Of a DNA stretch of 64,000 bases, positions 1 to 12,500 are shown in pieces. Numbering within the stretch: the first letter of the stretch is position 1; the number at the start of each line of letters is the position of its first letter. The stretch spans positions 112,948 through 176,947 of the forward strand of contig CH002713.1 of the NCBI GenBank assembly GCA_000149265.1, written 5' to 3'. Under the pieces are notes generated by a model. That model had not been told where the DNA came from and did not search any database. It saw only the letters and a program-made list of their open reading frames with translations. Both the position numbers and the translations under genes were made by a program. This DNA comes from Ciona savignyi (Eukaryota; Chordata; Ascidiacea; Phlebobranchia; Cionidae).

Positions 1-2306
1 CGCAGAAAAATGACAAGGCGCCAGTGTTCTGCACAAAACAAGTATATTTCAACCTGGAATAGGAGTGATAGATTTTCCATTTCCGTACAATTGAGGATGG
101 GCATCTGAAATAATCTTTTGCATGTAAACCGTAACTGTGTAGGTGCAGAAACATCTTATTTTAGTGAAACTAATATTTTTTCCTTTACCAGATAGGATAC
201 GAACATGCATTTAAAAAAAATAAATAATAATAATTCGTTAAATTTTATAGATAACTATAAATTACAAAACCTTTGACTTTGTCAAGAGTGTCATAATAGC
301 ATTTATGCAGATAAAGTCCATCCACGTAATACTACAGAGAAGTTAATTCTGTTGAAAGGTAACATACGTTTGTGTAAAATAACGTGTACGCCATTTCGTT
401 ACGTGTAATTAATATCGATACAATCCCGTAGAGTCATGCTGACAGCAAAAAATCAGGAGCGAGAAGTAAAGTTTGTATGTATTCTAGTAAAACAGCAGGG
501 GTCTGTATACGCAGTGTTTTCCCAAATTAGAATCCGTTATGTAATCGATTGTAATTTCAATAACGTCAAACTTTAGCAAGATTAAATTTTAATGAGTGCC
601 ACCACAGCGGCAGCAAATCGATGGTGAAAAGTTAATTGCAAACTACCGATCGATTCAATTTTAACAAACTTACTTGGATTGAGTCGGTTCGCGCGGCAAG
701 CTCCTGGAAATGAAATTCTCTTGAAAACATGTCAGAACAATCTGATTAAACATAGTATTGCCTAAAACCGGAAATACTTTGCTCAGTTTTGTTCATCCAA
801 TTTAGATAATCGTTGAGAGCTGGCTGTACTGCTTAATCATGTGACGTTAAGACTAATACGAGATATTAGCCCTATAACAAAGCAATAAACAAATAGATTC
901 AAGGTACGAACAGATGTATTTCGTATGCAGCGAACGTGTTTAAAAACTACACTCAATTCGTCGTCGGCCTTCATTAGATGTCTAGAGTTTCCTATTAATT
1001 AATTATCATTGCAAGTTTATTTTGTATTTCGTTACAGTTTACTCCTTATTAAGTATTTGTAGCACGAGAATGTATTGTAGTGAGTACGCTTGATTTTGCC
1101 CTAACAAGTACGTAACTATCTTTAAAAAACTGCAATGTTTCAATGACATACATTATCATCAACTCGGACCGGGTCTACACACATAATAGCGCGGGGGCGA
1201 TATTGCCTTACCTTGGATTTGGGACCGGGAATTTCAGTTTTAACAGCAGGTCTCGTGTATTTGTCTCCCTGAGAAGCGGTTGCTGAGTGTTGCGAGCGTA
1301 CACCTGGGAAATTAGAATTGTAAAGACGCTGAAATTAAATTCATGAATATTAACTAGGTTAAAGTCGCAAAGTATTAGTCTGCACAATGATCAATGTAAT
1401 GAAGATTGTGAAATAAAAATAAAGCAAAATCTCCAGAGAGTGAATTCATTACCACATTAAATTTGTTTAAACCAATATTTTTAGCCATAAGCAGATACGG
1501 TAGAGAGATAATAAACTACGCACTGTCACGGAAAACCGCAACTCAATTACTCCATCCATTTATTTAAACAATACGGTTTACACCTGTCTGAAAACATCAA
1601 TTATTGTTTTCGTGGTTTCAAAATTTAAAACTGCATTATTTTATGTTGATATTATCGCTATATCAAAAACACTTTTTGGTATTCATAGTAACTATACTAA
1701 GTTGACAAGTTTGTGTCAATTGTGCACTCATTAATGTTTACCATCTTTGGGAATTGGCTCCTTGCTGTCTGCACAACAAAACAATTTAGGGCCAAATTTA
1801 TATACGTGTTTTCTGCTGACAACGCAGCGGTGTGTTTACCTTAGTTATTGGAAGACGATAAAATAAGAGTACACCAAACCAGTAAATCTGTTTTAAGTGT
1901 GTTACTTACAACCAGTGTATGACGGAGGTTAAAATAATTTACGGATACGTTGCATGATTTGCTTTCTAGTTTATATGAGGTGATCTTCTCACATCCAATA
2001 CAAGTTCAAATTCCTAAAAGCGTCCTACCGTGACAATCATGCGGCCAAAACATACAAAAAAATGAGCACGTAACCATCAAAAGTAAAGCTTTTTTGCGCT
2101 AAGTCATTCCATGAGAAAATACTTGCAATTGCAATAGTGGTTTGATGAAAACCCAATTTACACTAAGCGAACAGTAGTTGTAGAAATAGAATATAAAACA
2201 ATACAGACACTAATATTCCTGTTAACATTATTGACTTACCCTTTGTTAAAACAACAGCACGACGGAGCCCAGAAAACTTGCCCAGCTTCAATAAGCGTGA
2301 GGCCAT
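1..2306 (-). CDS. ABAT: 4-aminobutyrate aminotransferase (GABA transaminase), 5' end, partial
   Basis: This is the mitochondrial PLP enzyme that converts GABA and 2-oxoglutarate to succinate semialdehyde and glutamate. Four exons are visible, all too short for simple ORF scanning: 2240-2306, 1212-1303, 674-703 and 1-28 (cut by the window edge). Each has consensus GT/AG sites and the phases join without a break. Exon 1 starts MASRLLKLGKFSGLRRAVVL, a basic amphipathic mitochondrial presequence. Exon 2 ends in VKTEIPGPKSK, exon 3 reads ELAARTDSIQ and exon 4 reads NTGALSFFC. Together these match the conserved N-terminal KTEVPGPRS-EL-IQNAEAVHFFC stretch of animal ABAT. The PLP-binding lysine and the catalytic core lie off the window. 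Identification rests on about 25 aligned residues in the right order. The start is the only ATG before the presequence. Confidence 0.85.
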
Positions 2307-4274
2307 GCTTTAACTATTGATATGTGAAAGATAAAGCAACTAGTTGCTAACTTTGAAACTGGTCTTGAACGCGGTACACAATCTTAAATACACAATGATG
2401 TATTTGAATAGTCTTTAACCGTTACAGTATAATGCCTTTCTTTCTCTCTTTTTTTAAATACACTCCAGCCAGGCGCCTTTGTCAGCGAACTCTTGTTCAC
2501 GCATAAGCAGTCATATTGCTTTTTTTTCTGTCAGGGTCGATAAATAAGTGGGGCAAGAATAAGATGGCCCCTGCTGGAAGGGGCAAACAACTTCAGTCTG
2601 TGAAGCATTATAGTTAACCAATAAACTAGAGATATTTGTCTGTTAAAAAATCGTTATTAAAGTGGTAAGTAGAAATAATACTAAATATAGAAGCTTTTAA
2701 ATAGTAGTCCAAGTACGGTATATATTATACCCATTCACGCTGTGACTCATTTACTGCGTTGCTGTGCGTCATATTGTTTCCGCTGGTGGTAAAATAAAGT
2801 TAATACAAAATGAATGGACCTTTCTTTAGTCACCACCATGACACAAACAAAGAAACTGCAACGAGCAATTCACTTTACAGTTCACTTTTCTTTCTGATCT
2901 TTTGAGCCCAGCTTTGTACAAATTTATATGTGTAAAACAAACTAATTACCCTTCTGTAAACCAAGTAGCGAGATGAGTATTGTTTAAAAACCTATGTTTG
3001 CGACGAGATCTATCTACTACCTTACTACAATGACATGCAGCAATTTTAATTACAACAGTGACGTGTAGTACATTTTATTGCTGCGAAATAAAACACCATG
3101 GCGTATATTTCTAACAGTTAAATCCAGGAAAATTATTACGTCACTGAAATATATACCACGATATAACTAATACAGCTTCCAAAAACGTAGTATGCACTAA
3201 TTTAGAATTGACTCAATCCGATGCTCTCTCTAATCGTAGTAGTATGATTGTATACACGGCAGTGCTCTCGTTTCCGTTTTGTTTCATTATTATGACGACC
3301 AATGCTCGCGCAAACAACACTGCTCACGTGGGTAGTGGATTTGTGATGTGTGATATGTGCAGTTCAATTGATCTTTCAAATCGAAATAAGTTAAAGGTCT
3401 TTTAAAAAAACACATATCTTGGGTTTTTCCTTTTATTTCTTTCTTTGGTAAAACGTTTGACTGGCATGCAGTTTCGCCCCGACTTTTTTCTAAGAATTTA
3501 GATTCTCCATATTTGGTAAAATATTACTCCGTTAACTAGTGTTGTTTGAAATACAATTAAGTGAAAAATAAACCTGGGAAATACCCTAAATATTAAGATT
3601 TGGCACATGTCGCCGCGATATCTCCGAGAAGTAGTATTGAATCGGATTAAAACTCCAATGATTGTTAGATAAAAGATCTAGATATCAATTTTCCCATCAA
3701 TTTTTCCAGAAACTTTCAGGTAAAAAGCCCAGGGAAAATCCCCGAAGACATGAAAAACTAAGTCGGATGTTTTTCAGAAATTTAGCTTTTGTCACGACAT
3801 TACTAAACAAGACGCTTTATTTTGGATAATATTTAGTAGAATGTGATTTCGTCATTTAATAATGTTTTAAATAAAAAAATGTAAAATGGCATAGGGAAAT
3901 ACCCTAAAAATTAGAAAGAAGTTTTCTGTCATATATCTGTCGTCTGCGAAATCTGTTTCCGTGTATATACGTTAGGCCTACCTGCGTCCGTAATTTCGTT
4001 TACATTTTACAATGATAGATTCAATTTATTCCGTGCTGTTTGTTACAAAATGCTGTAGAAAATAATTATTTTTTGTTGAAAAGAAGTCCCAAAAGTATAT
4101 CACAACAATTTTGAGTCGGTATAATTTTTTCAAGCAAAGTTAATTTTGCATGTCATAGTCCAATTGCGTGAGAACAAAACATTTCAGATAATTTGAAACT
4201 TTTGAAGATATTTGCTGTCAATATTTGTCGTACGATTTTAAACCCAACATAATACATTTCGCTGTATGAAAATA
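2307..4274. other. Intergenic DNA, no feature seen
   Basis: AT-rich DNA upstream of the ABAT start and before the SINE copy. It should hold the ABAT promoter, but no clear TATA box, repeat or exon stands out. A 65-codon open frame near 3208-3405 has no recognisable content and is taken as chance. Confidence 0.6.
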
Positions 4275-4553
4275 TAGTATAGGATATTCATGTTTATCCC
4301 CGTGAATGGGAAAACTAAGGGGTTTAACACACGGGCAATCGTCAGATTACCTTGCGCGCATCGAGCTATTGCAGTGTGTTGTATATGATAGACACGTTCC
4401 TTCAATTTGATAGAACCCATTAATCCGCTGGGTTCCGGCAAGTCCGCAAAGTGCCTTGCCCAAGGACACAACCGACTAGCTAGCGACCAGTTTCGCACCT
4501 ACATCCTTTCGATTAAAAGGCGACGTACTTAACCGCTAAATCAACCGGCCGGA
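4275..4553 (-). repeat. tRNA-derived SINE copy
   Basis: Read on the minus strand, it starts with a tRNA-like head (GTCCGGCCGGTTGATTTAGC, A-box-like; then GGATGTAGGTGCGAAACTGG, B-box-like). A conserved body follows (CGGTTGTGTCCTTGGGCAAG, later GGTAATCTGACGATTGCCCG), and it ends near GGGATAAACATGAATATCC. The same body and tail recur at 35809-36105 and in pieces at 21185-21300, 36300-36398 and 50993-51245, so this is a dispersed family. Limits are approximate. Confidence 0.75.
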
Positions 4554-5296
4554 CATCAACTTTCCCAGTGCATTAACAAAATGTTTTTAACAGACGGAGT
4601 AGCGGCAATGACAACTGATATTTTAATTTATTCTTTCTGTATTTAAATGTTGGTTAACTTATTAAGATCACTCTCATTCAAGCATTTTTTAACTTTTACT
4701 TCGATTAAAAAAGTGGGAAAATGGTAGTGGAGGTAGATGTGTGAAAGGTTAGAGTAATTAGGCATGTCAACCCTCATATGCCTTTGATTTGTTGGGTTAA
4801 AATGGTAAATTTCAGAATTAATTTAAAGTTTTATCCAAACTTGCTATAGGTATAGTTATCTCGTGCTCATTTGTAAATAATGCCTGAAATTTAGACCAAA
4901 TATTTTAAACCATCAGTTTATTAGATATCTTCAACCATACAATGCTCGGTAACACTAAAATGTCATAAATAACACTTATATAAGGACACAGCGGTGTATA
5001 ACACTAAGCGACTAAATAAAGAAAAATTATTTTTTAAACAGTGCAAGCAAATCTTAATCTAGAACGAAACATGCGTAAGATCAACAAAGGAAGATTTTTA
5101 AACAAAGAAATGATAAAATTGCAATATAAATAATGAAATATAAGAGATAAAATTTAAAATTAATAAAATGATGTTCTTCTACACTGTGATGTAACTTCTC
5201 ATTCTAGTAATATAATTTTGGCTGAGTCTGAAAAAGAAGAGCAAAATCGTTAAAACTGTTTGTTTTTCTGCGTGTTTCTCACAAAAGAAGTGATAC
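4554..5296. other. 3' UTR and intergenic DNA of the CCP gene
   Basis: Non-coding AT-rich sequence between the last VWA exon and the SINE. A minus-strand AATAAA at 4917-4922 lies about 375 nt past the probable stop and is a candidate poly(A) signal. No other exon with both splice sites was found here. Confidence 0.45.
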
Positions 5297-6535
5297 TTAC
5301 AGGCATGGATTTTCACACATATTCATGGTGATAGCTTCCACTACACTTTGATCAAGTGCTGAGATGTTTGGAACAGAGTGAACATAGTTTGGTTTGCTTG
5401 CTATAGTTTCAAGTTGTTTTCGGTTCATTCTGTTTGATTGCATTCCTACAACTTGTACCTGTGTAATAGAAATAAATATTATAGATATATGTTTGATGCT
5501 TTAATGTGAAACAAATGATGTGAAACCTGTGGTGAAACAATATAAAATAAAAACAAACCAAAAACTGAATATGTCATTACTGCCTAAATCCATTTACGGC
5601 GTTTTAGAAAATTGATGTTTAATATAAAAAGCGGTGTTTTCTTAAAATTGTCAACGTAAGAAAATCAACAAATAAATTTTCAATTTATATTAAAACAATG
5701 AAATGAAATGAGAGGACAAAGAAACTAACCGTGGCATGTTCCTTCAACAATTGAGCGGCAGTGGTCACGTTATCTTGACTCCGACCATCAGTGAATAAAA
5801 TGACGTGGTCCCTCACATCCAATCTGTTTCCGGCACTTTCCAAACTCCGACTGCTGACATGTTGCAGAGCACGACCGATGTTGGCACCTGTGAGGTATTT
5901 CTTGTTATGTCTTGTTCTGCTATATAGTAGAAGACCACAAAGCACAAAAAAACACAAATTTAAAAAAAATTGCCAATCACGGCTAGTTTCCAGTGTGTTT
6001 TCTAACTAGTGCAGAGATAAAAAATATGAGTATTAACACATTTAACTCACCATAACCACCATATGGCATGAACTTGATGGCTCGCGATAAACTTTCAAGA
6101 TTTCTATGTCGTCCCAGGGGGACTTCCCCTATCACATCAACCTCTCTATGGTAACGAAGAAGACCGACAAGAGTTGTTTCGTCATTAACACTGAATTGTT
6201 GAATCAACTGAAATATGTGTGTTCATTAATGTCCGTTTATAAAAACATAATTTCAGTCGAATATTTTATTATAAATAAACCCAAAGGAATATTAATTTAA
6301 ATCACAATGGTTTTTAAAGGTCCTGTCGGTTTTTAAAATCCCAACATTGGTAAAAAAACCTTACTTTAGATATCAAGTGTATGTGTACTTTTAAATACTA
6401 TACACATTAAGAAACAAAAAAGTGTACTTACCAGATTTATAAAGTGAAGCAGTGTGTTCCAGTTTCCACTTTCAACACTTGATCTACTTTCAATTACAAT
6501 ATACAAGTCCACTTTGGTCCGACTGGGGCATGCAT
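5297..6535 (-). CDS. CCP gene exons 59-62: von Willebrand factor A domain
   Basis: Exons 6432-6535, 6051-6207, 5730-5887 and 5301-5458 encode about 190 residues with the VWA layout: VDLYIVIESRSSVE (first strand and motif 1), PYGGYGANIGRALQHV (motif 2), DHVILFTDGRSQDN (motif 3) and HATVQVVGM. The metal-binding (MIDAS) residues are altered. The D-x-S-x-S motif is E-S-R-S-S, and the motif 2 threonine is alanine, while the D of TDG is kept; metal-dependent binding is therefore doubtful. The protein probably ends MNMCENPCL with TAA at 5297-5299, but the same bases form a good donor (T|GTAAGT after 5301), so a further exon cannot be excluded. Confidence 0.82.
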
Positions 6536-9500
6536 CTGTGAGAACAAAATTCACATAATGTTGGGTTTGTAGTGAATTCGAAAATTGTTATTGTGTACTG
6601 TACACCATATGACATCATTATTACTGTCCCTCACTAAAAATAAAATAATTAAATTTTTAGTTGGACAATTATTCGGTTCAATTTTCTGTTAAATGATCCA
6701 TGAATCGTGTTCAGCAATTGCCACAAGGACATCGGATACAGCCTTGTGAAATATTCTCATGAATAATGAAGGTTATACCTGTGCAACAGGGTGGTGTGGC
6801 AGTCCATCTCCCACTGCTCTGACATGTTAACAATCGGGATCCGTGCATGTTCAGCGGTGTTCCGTTCTCATCACTATCACAACTGAAGCTGAAATCGAAA
6901 CAATATTCTTTTAAAAAAGTTATATTCAGATTATAATGCATGGGACTGATCAGTGCGGATACTTTTTACCAGCCGCACAAAATGATGGAAATTAATAAAA
7001 GTAAAAATAAAAGTTAAATTAAAACAATCTAATGAACAGCAATAACTAATTACTAAGTGTAATATTTCCAACTTACCTGCACTGAGAATGATGGTAGTTC
7101 GAATTTGTGCAAGTGACACTTCCGTTTTCAAAGTTGGGAAAATCAATATCACAGTGACCTGATAATAAACAACATCAAAATCTAAGTTGTTTTTTAAATT
7201 ATGGTAATATTAAACCTACCCATACGAAGTAAGGTTTTTGCATAATAAAGGTGTTCATTGTTTAGTTTTACTTAAATTTTATAAAACGCTTCTTAGATAG
7301 GTTGTACAGTAGTCCTAGTTTTATGTATCATTATTCATGTTAGTATGATAAGCACAATCACCTCTGCAGAATGGAGTTGGATTGGTCCATTGGCCATCTC
7401 TTCCACACACCGTGGTGGAGTGGTTGCCGTCAAGTTGGTGAAATTCATTGCAAAAGAACGAACACTGGGAACCCCATTCATTGTGGATTTCTCGGGTGCA
7501 CTGAACGCCCCCGTTAGCAATATGTAGTGGTGGACATTGCTGGCCTGCAAATGATCACATATTTATATGTTATTATGCATTGATTGTGGTAAAATAATAG
7601 TGGTGTTTCACACTGAATATTTGTTAACTGTATATCACTGTTGAAAATTTCTAAAATATTTTTGTACCACTGTATTTCAAAACTGCTGGTTAGAATTTAG
7701 TTACTAAGGTAATCAAAAAATAACTTATCGACATTTACAAACATTTACAGGGTTAAATGGTAAAGAAAACAATGTAAATACTTACGCTGACATTTTGGTT
7801 TCTCCGCACTCCATCGACCATCACTCCGGCATGTGATCTGGTGGTCGCCAACCAACACATACCCATCTTCCGTACATGTGTATCTTATCACTGACCTGTT
7901 AATTGCATGTTTATTAGTACACACATATCAAAAGCAAAATAATTGCTGACAATGACACTCACCCTTGCAAATTGGAATTGGATTGAATGGCAGATCCGAA
8001 TGCGATGTCGGTATATGTTGCGTTACATGTTACGGCTGAAATAATAAATCAGAGTTAGTGAAAGTTTTAATCAAGAGTTGTGTCAGTCGATATTAGGTCT
8101 TTGCTATGACATAACATTGTACCAAATAAACATTTTAATAAAAGGAATATAATTTTTTATTAGTCTACTGTCTACTCCCAAGTTGTTTAATTCGATTATT
8201 TTAACACTGTAGTAATACATATTTGTCCTGGAACGGGTTAGTATTCACAGTTGGACGGAATCATTGGTATTGTCCTACTATTGTGTACCTTGCAGTCAGA
8301 TTGATAAAATCACAGGAAGTTTATGAATACTCACCCTGACAGACTGGAGTCTCACTGCTCCACTGTAAGTTAGCATTGCATCTTGCAGCAACTGGGCCAG
8401 ATAGCTGATATCCATTTTCACATATAAACCGACAAACTGATCGGAATTTGAAGTTATTGGTGCACTCTACATTTCCATTCCTTATCGAAGTGATGGCGGC
8501 ACATGAGCGACCTGTAACAGGTTATTTTCAGATATAAATTGAATTAAATGAACTATTACCAGGGTAAAATGTGTTTTATATTTAGCCGCATTCCAATGTG
8601 CACAACAATTAAAAATTTCTACTGACTAAATAAATAAAATTAATAATGTAAAGGNNNNNNNNNNNNNNNNNNNNNNNNNNNNNNNNNNNNNNNNNNNNNN
8701 NNNNNNNNNNNNNNNNNNNNNNNNNNNNNNNNNNNNNNNNNNNNNNNNNNNNNNCACGATTCTGCCATTTATATTTTTCAACTAGATTAGTTACTTACGT
8801 AAACAGCTTCCAAGAGCAGGTGTCCAGGAAACTGTCCCATTAACATCGGTGCAGATGCTTTCACCAGCCCCAACAAGTGTGGAGGTCGGCTGGCAGTTCA
8901 ATCGACAGCGACCATCGCTACCACAGTGCACGTTGCCGAATGGAACATACTGTGACATGGTTGTTTCAGGTTAGTACATGTTATCAACTATAGATTGTTC
9001 ATAAAAAATATCAGGAAAAGTTAAGTAAAAATTAAAAATAACATAGTTTGTCCAAATGCAATATGAATTATGTACTATCCATAAAAACATACAGATAAGA
9101 AAAAAATAATTTTATGCAAGCTTTGTGCATGCACTACTACTATTTTAACAAAAAAGTTACATAGTTGAATTGCATTACACATATTATTCAATTCCCACAA
9201 TTGAAATATTTAACTCACAGTTGAGTCACATGATTGTCTTCTTATGCACAAAAGAGGTGCAATGTTCCAAGTATTTGTTTGACCACATCGTGCGATATTA
9301 TTAACTTGGTTCAACTCGTAACCGGTGTCGCATATGAACTCACATTCTGACTGGAAGTTGTTTGTATCATTGCAAACCACCCGTCCATTGTTCACATCAA
9401 TGAAGGAAGCAGGACAAGTCTTTTCTATAGTAATGACATCAAATTGAAATACATAAAAAAGGCACAGTAAGAAACACTTAATTTATAAAATGGTCACTTA

Positions 9501-12500
9501 ATGTTTATTTTTACTATAAAAATCTATGTAAAAGAAAAATGCATTGCTATGCTACTGACATATTTTATAAGCACTATGTGTCAGGTGATATCCAGTGTAT
9601 AAAATCCCATTGGACTTACTTGTGCACTGCGGTGCTAGTCCCAACCACTGTCCATCAGCCATACAGCTTGTAACATCATCCACTGATGTGGATGCTTCAT
9701 AACCAACCTCACAGCTTGAAAATGAGCAAATTGAACCATAATTAAAGCCATCTGTGCATGATATGCTTGTGTGTGGAGTTGTGGGGTCAGAGCAACTTAT
9801 TTCTGTTGAAGAGAAGTCAATTTTACAGTCAATTCTCAGCAAAAATATGTTCATTTATTGTTCAATAAACTTGAATTAACTAGTTTATGAAAATTATGAG
9901 TATATACAGAATTTTCTATAAGAGTGGGTCATGTTATCAAAGATAATTATATCAATAACAATCACCCTGTTTATATTGTAGTATTTTAACCTAATTAATA
10001 AGTAGTTTTTACCTATTCAATAATTAAAAGAAAAATTACGTAGAAAATAAATTACTTTGACAAGCAGCAAGTTGTGGCCACCATTCCCCACTGCTGTCGC
10101 ACTGAATATTGATGGATGGGGATGTTGCTTCATATCCACTATCACATGATAACATGCATTGCGATCCGTATGTAAAACCACCACTACAATCAAGTCTCCC
10201 ATTCACTACACCCTGAAACGTTAAAAAATACATAAATAAATGATATAGTACCATTGTTTGAAAGTACGCATTAACAAAAAATTCAATATTTGCAAAATGT
10301 TGTGTTTTGACATGTTTCATAAAATAAATATCAAAACATTTTATTTTTCTTTAAAAAATGGTATTTTTAAAAACTTTGGTGCTCCACAAAAATAGGTCTG
10401 TGATACGTACCACATCGGGACAGCCAACAGGAACACACTCCGGATAATTCTCAAAATCCCAACTTCCATTTGCTAAGCAGCTTAACACATGCGTTGTTAC
10501 ATCATATTCACTATTATGATGCAACATTGTGTAGCCAGGGTCACACACAAACACACACTGCGATTCGAAACGATTCTGGTCATCGCATGTGACCTGGCCA
10601 TGTTCGATTGTAACCACTTGATCAATTGGGCAAGTTATTTCTGGAAAAAAAAAACTCGGTTTACAAAAAAATATATTGATTCGTAATTTAAACTGAACAT
10701 ATATAACACAATAAAAAATTATATAACCCCCCAAAATATTTTAAATATGTGTATTAATTTTATAATGTAATAAATTTTAAAGCAATATGGCAATACAGAA
10801 GATTAATGTTTGAAAAACTTTTGAATTGAAACAAAAGTAGGGTACTAAACACAATAAAAGCTTTTAATTACTTTCACAGGTTGGAACACTTCCCATCCAG
10901 TTTCCATCGGCTTGACATGACATGTCGTACGATGCCTCATCTGAACGAGTATAACCAGCTATGCACTCGAACACGCACAGCGATTGAAACTTGAATTCAT
11001 CCGTGCACTGTAGTGAAGTGTTGGATGGTGCTTCTATCGGTTCACACTCAATTTCTGGAGAATTTAATGTTTTTTACATCTATTTACCAAAAATGTAACA
11101 TTTATTGTGATTTGGCACGATGAACCATGAACGATATTTTGAAAATAAAAATCAATCAAAGCATACTAACTTGAACACAGTCCAAGTCCATTGCTCCATC
11201 TGCCAGACTCCAGACAATTGGTTCCTGGTTCCCCACTCATTTCATATCCTTCATAACATTTTAACAAGCATCGTGATCCAAACTTATTTTCATCAGTGCA
11301 AGTGACATCTCCAAATAGAAGTGCCTAAATTTTAAAACATTATTAAAATAACCAGAAAATAAAAGAGTTACACTTTTGTTGTTGGTATAAATATAAATGA
11401 ACGAAAAGTTATAATAATTTCTTTTAATTCTCATGATCTACTTAGTAGATAAATTTATAAATCCTAAATTTCCTCAATCATACAATAGACTGTTTATGTC
11501 AAAACACAATAAATTTGTTCTTAAACAATGAATGGGTAATATTTATTGTTCTAACCTCAGAGATACTGGTATCATTAGCAGGGCAGCGATTATTCTCACA
11601 GGTTGGCACTGGGTTCGTCCATCTTGTATTGTGAGTGCACTCAGCACTGTCGGGTTGTCCTTGTATCATGTGGTATCCAGTATTGCAGTGGTAGACACAA
11701 GTTGATTGGAAGATATTGTCATCACTGCAGTGCACCGTCCCATATGCAATGCTCAGGTGGGCAGCAGAACATTGTATTTCTGAGAAATTTATTAATTTAA
11801 AATAATTTAAAAAAGGTTGTTAGTATTTTACTGCAGAGTATGACAAAAAAATAATTGTTTCCAGCAAACAAAACTTACTTTCACAGGTAGGTACTTCCCC
11901 ACACCAGCTACCGTCAGCTCGACATTCTATTCCTGTGTTGACATCATAATCGTTCTCAGGGTCAAGGATGGAATACCCGAGGTCACACATAAGTTTGCAG
12001 TGCGACTTATATTGGCTCCCCTCGCTACATGAGATCCTACCATTGGCTGGTACCGTCAGTGCGTTACATTGGATTTCTAAAATAGGAATAGATTAACAGT
12101 AATGAACAAATCTTTACTTTACTTATTGAGTGTCGATTAAATGTCAATTACTTACTTTCACAAGCGGATAATTGAGGTGTCCATTCTAAAGACGAACTGC
12201 AACTGGTCTCATTATTTTCCCCACTCAACTCATACCCCTTATTGCACTTAACAGTACATACTGATTCATAAAATGCGTTGTTGGAGCAAGTGATTGAACC
12301 ATGTAGTTCAGCCTGGAAAAGTTAATTGAACCAATTAACTGAATGTTTGATAATAGCACATATGATGATACAGTAAAAATGGGATATATAGGCCTGGGTT
12401 CAAATTTTTTATTTCTATGATTTATTTTTCTTCTATTTTCTTACAGAAACATGATTTTACATTACATAATGCAATTTTCTTAGCCCACCTGTTGCAGTGC

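Noticed and set aside
3208..3405. 65-codon plus-strand ORF
   Set aside because: No domain, no splice context, and typical length for chance in AT-rich DNA.
8655..8754. Possible missing CCP exon in the N gap
   Set aside because: Exons 52 and 53 join in phase (TTA C|GT) and in module order, so no exon is required.
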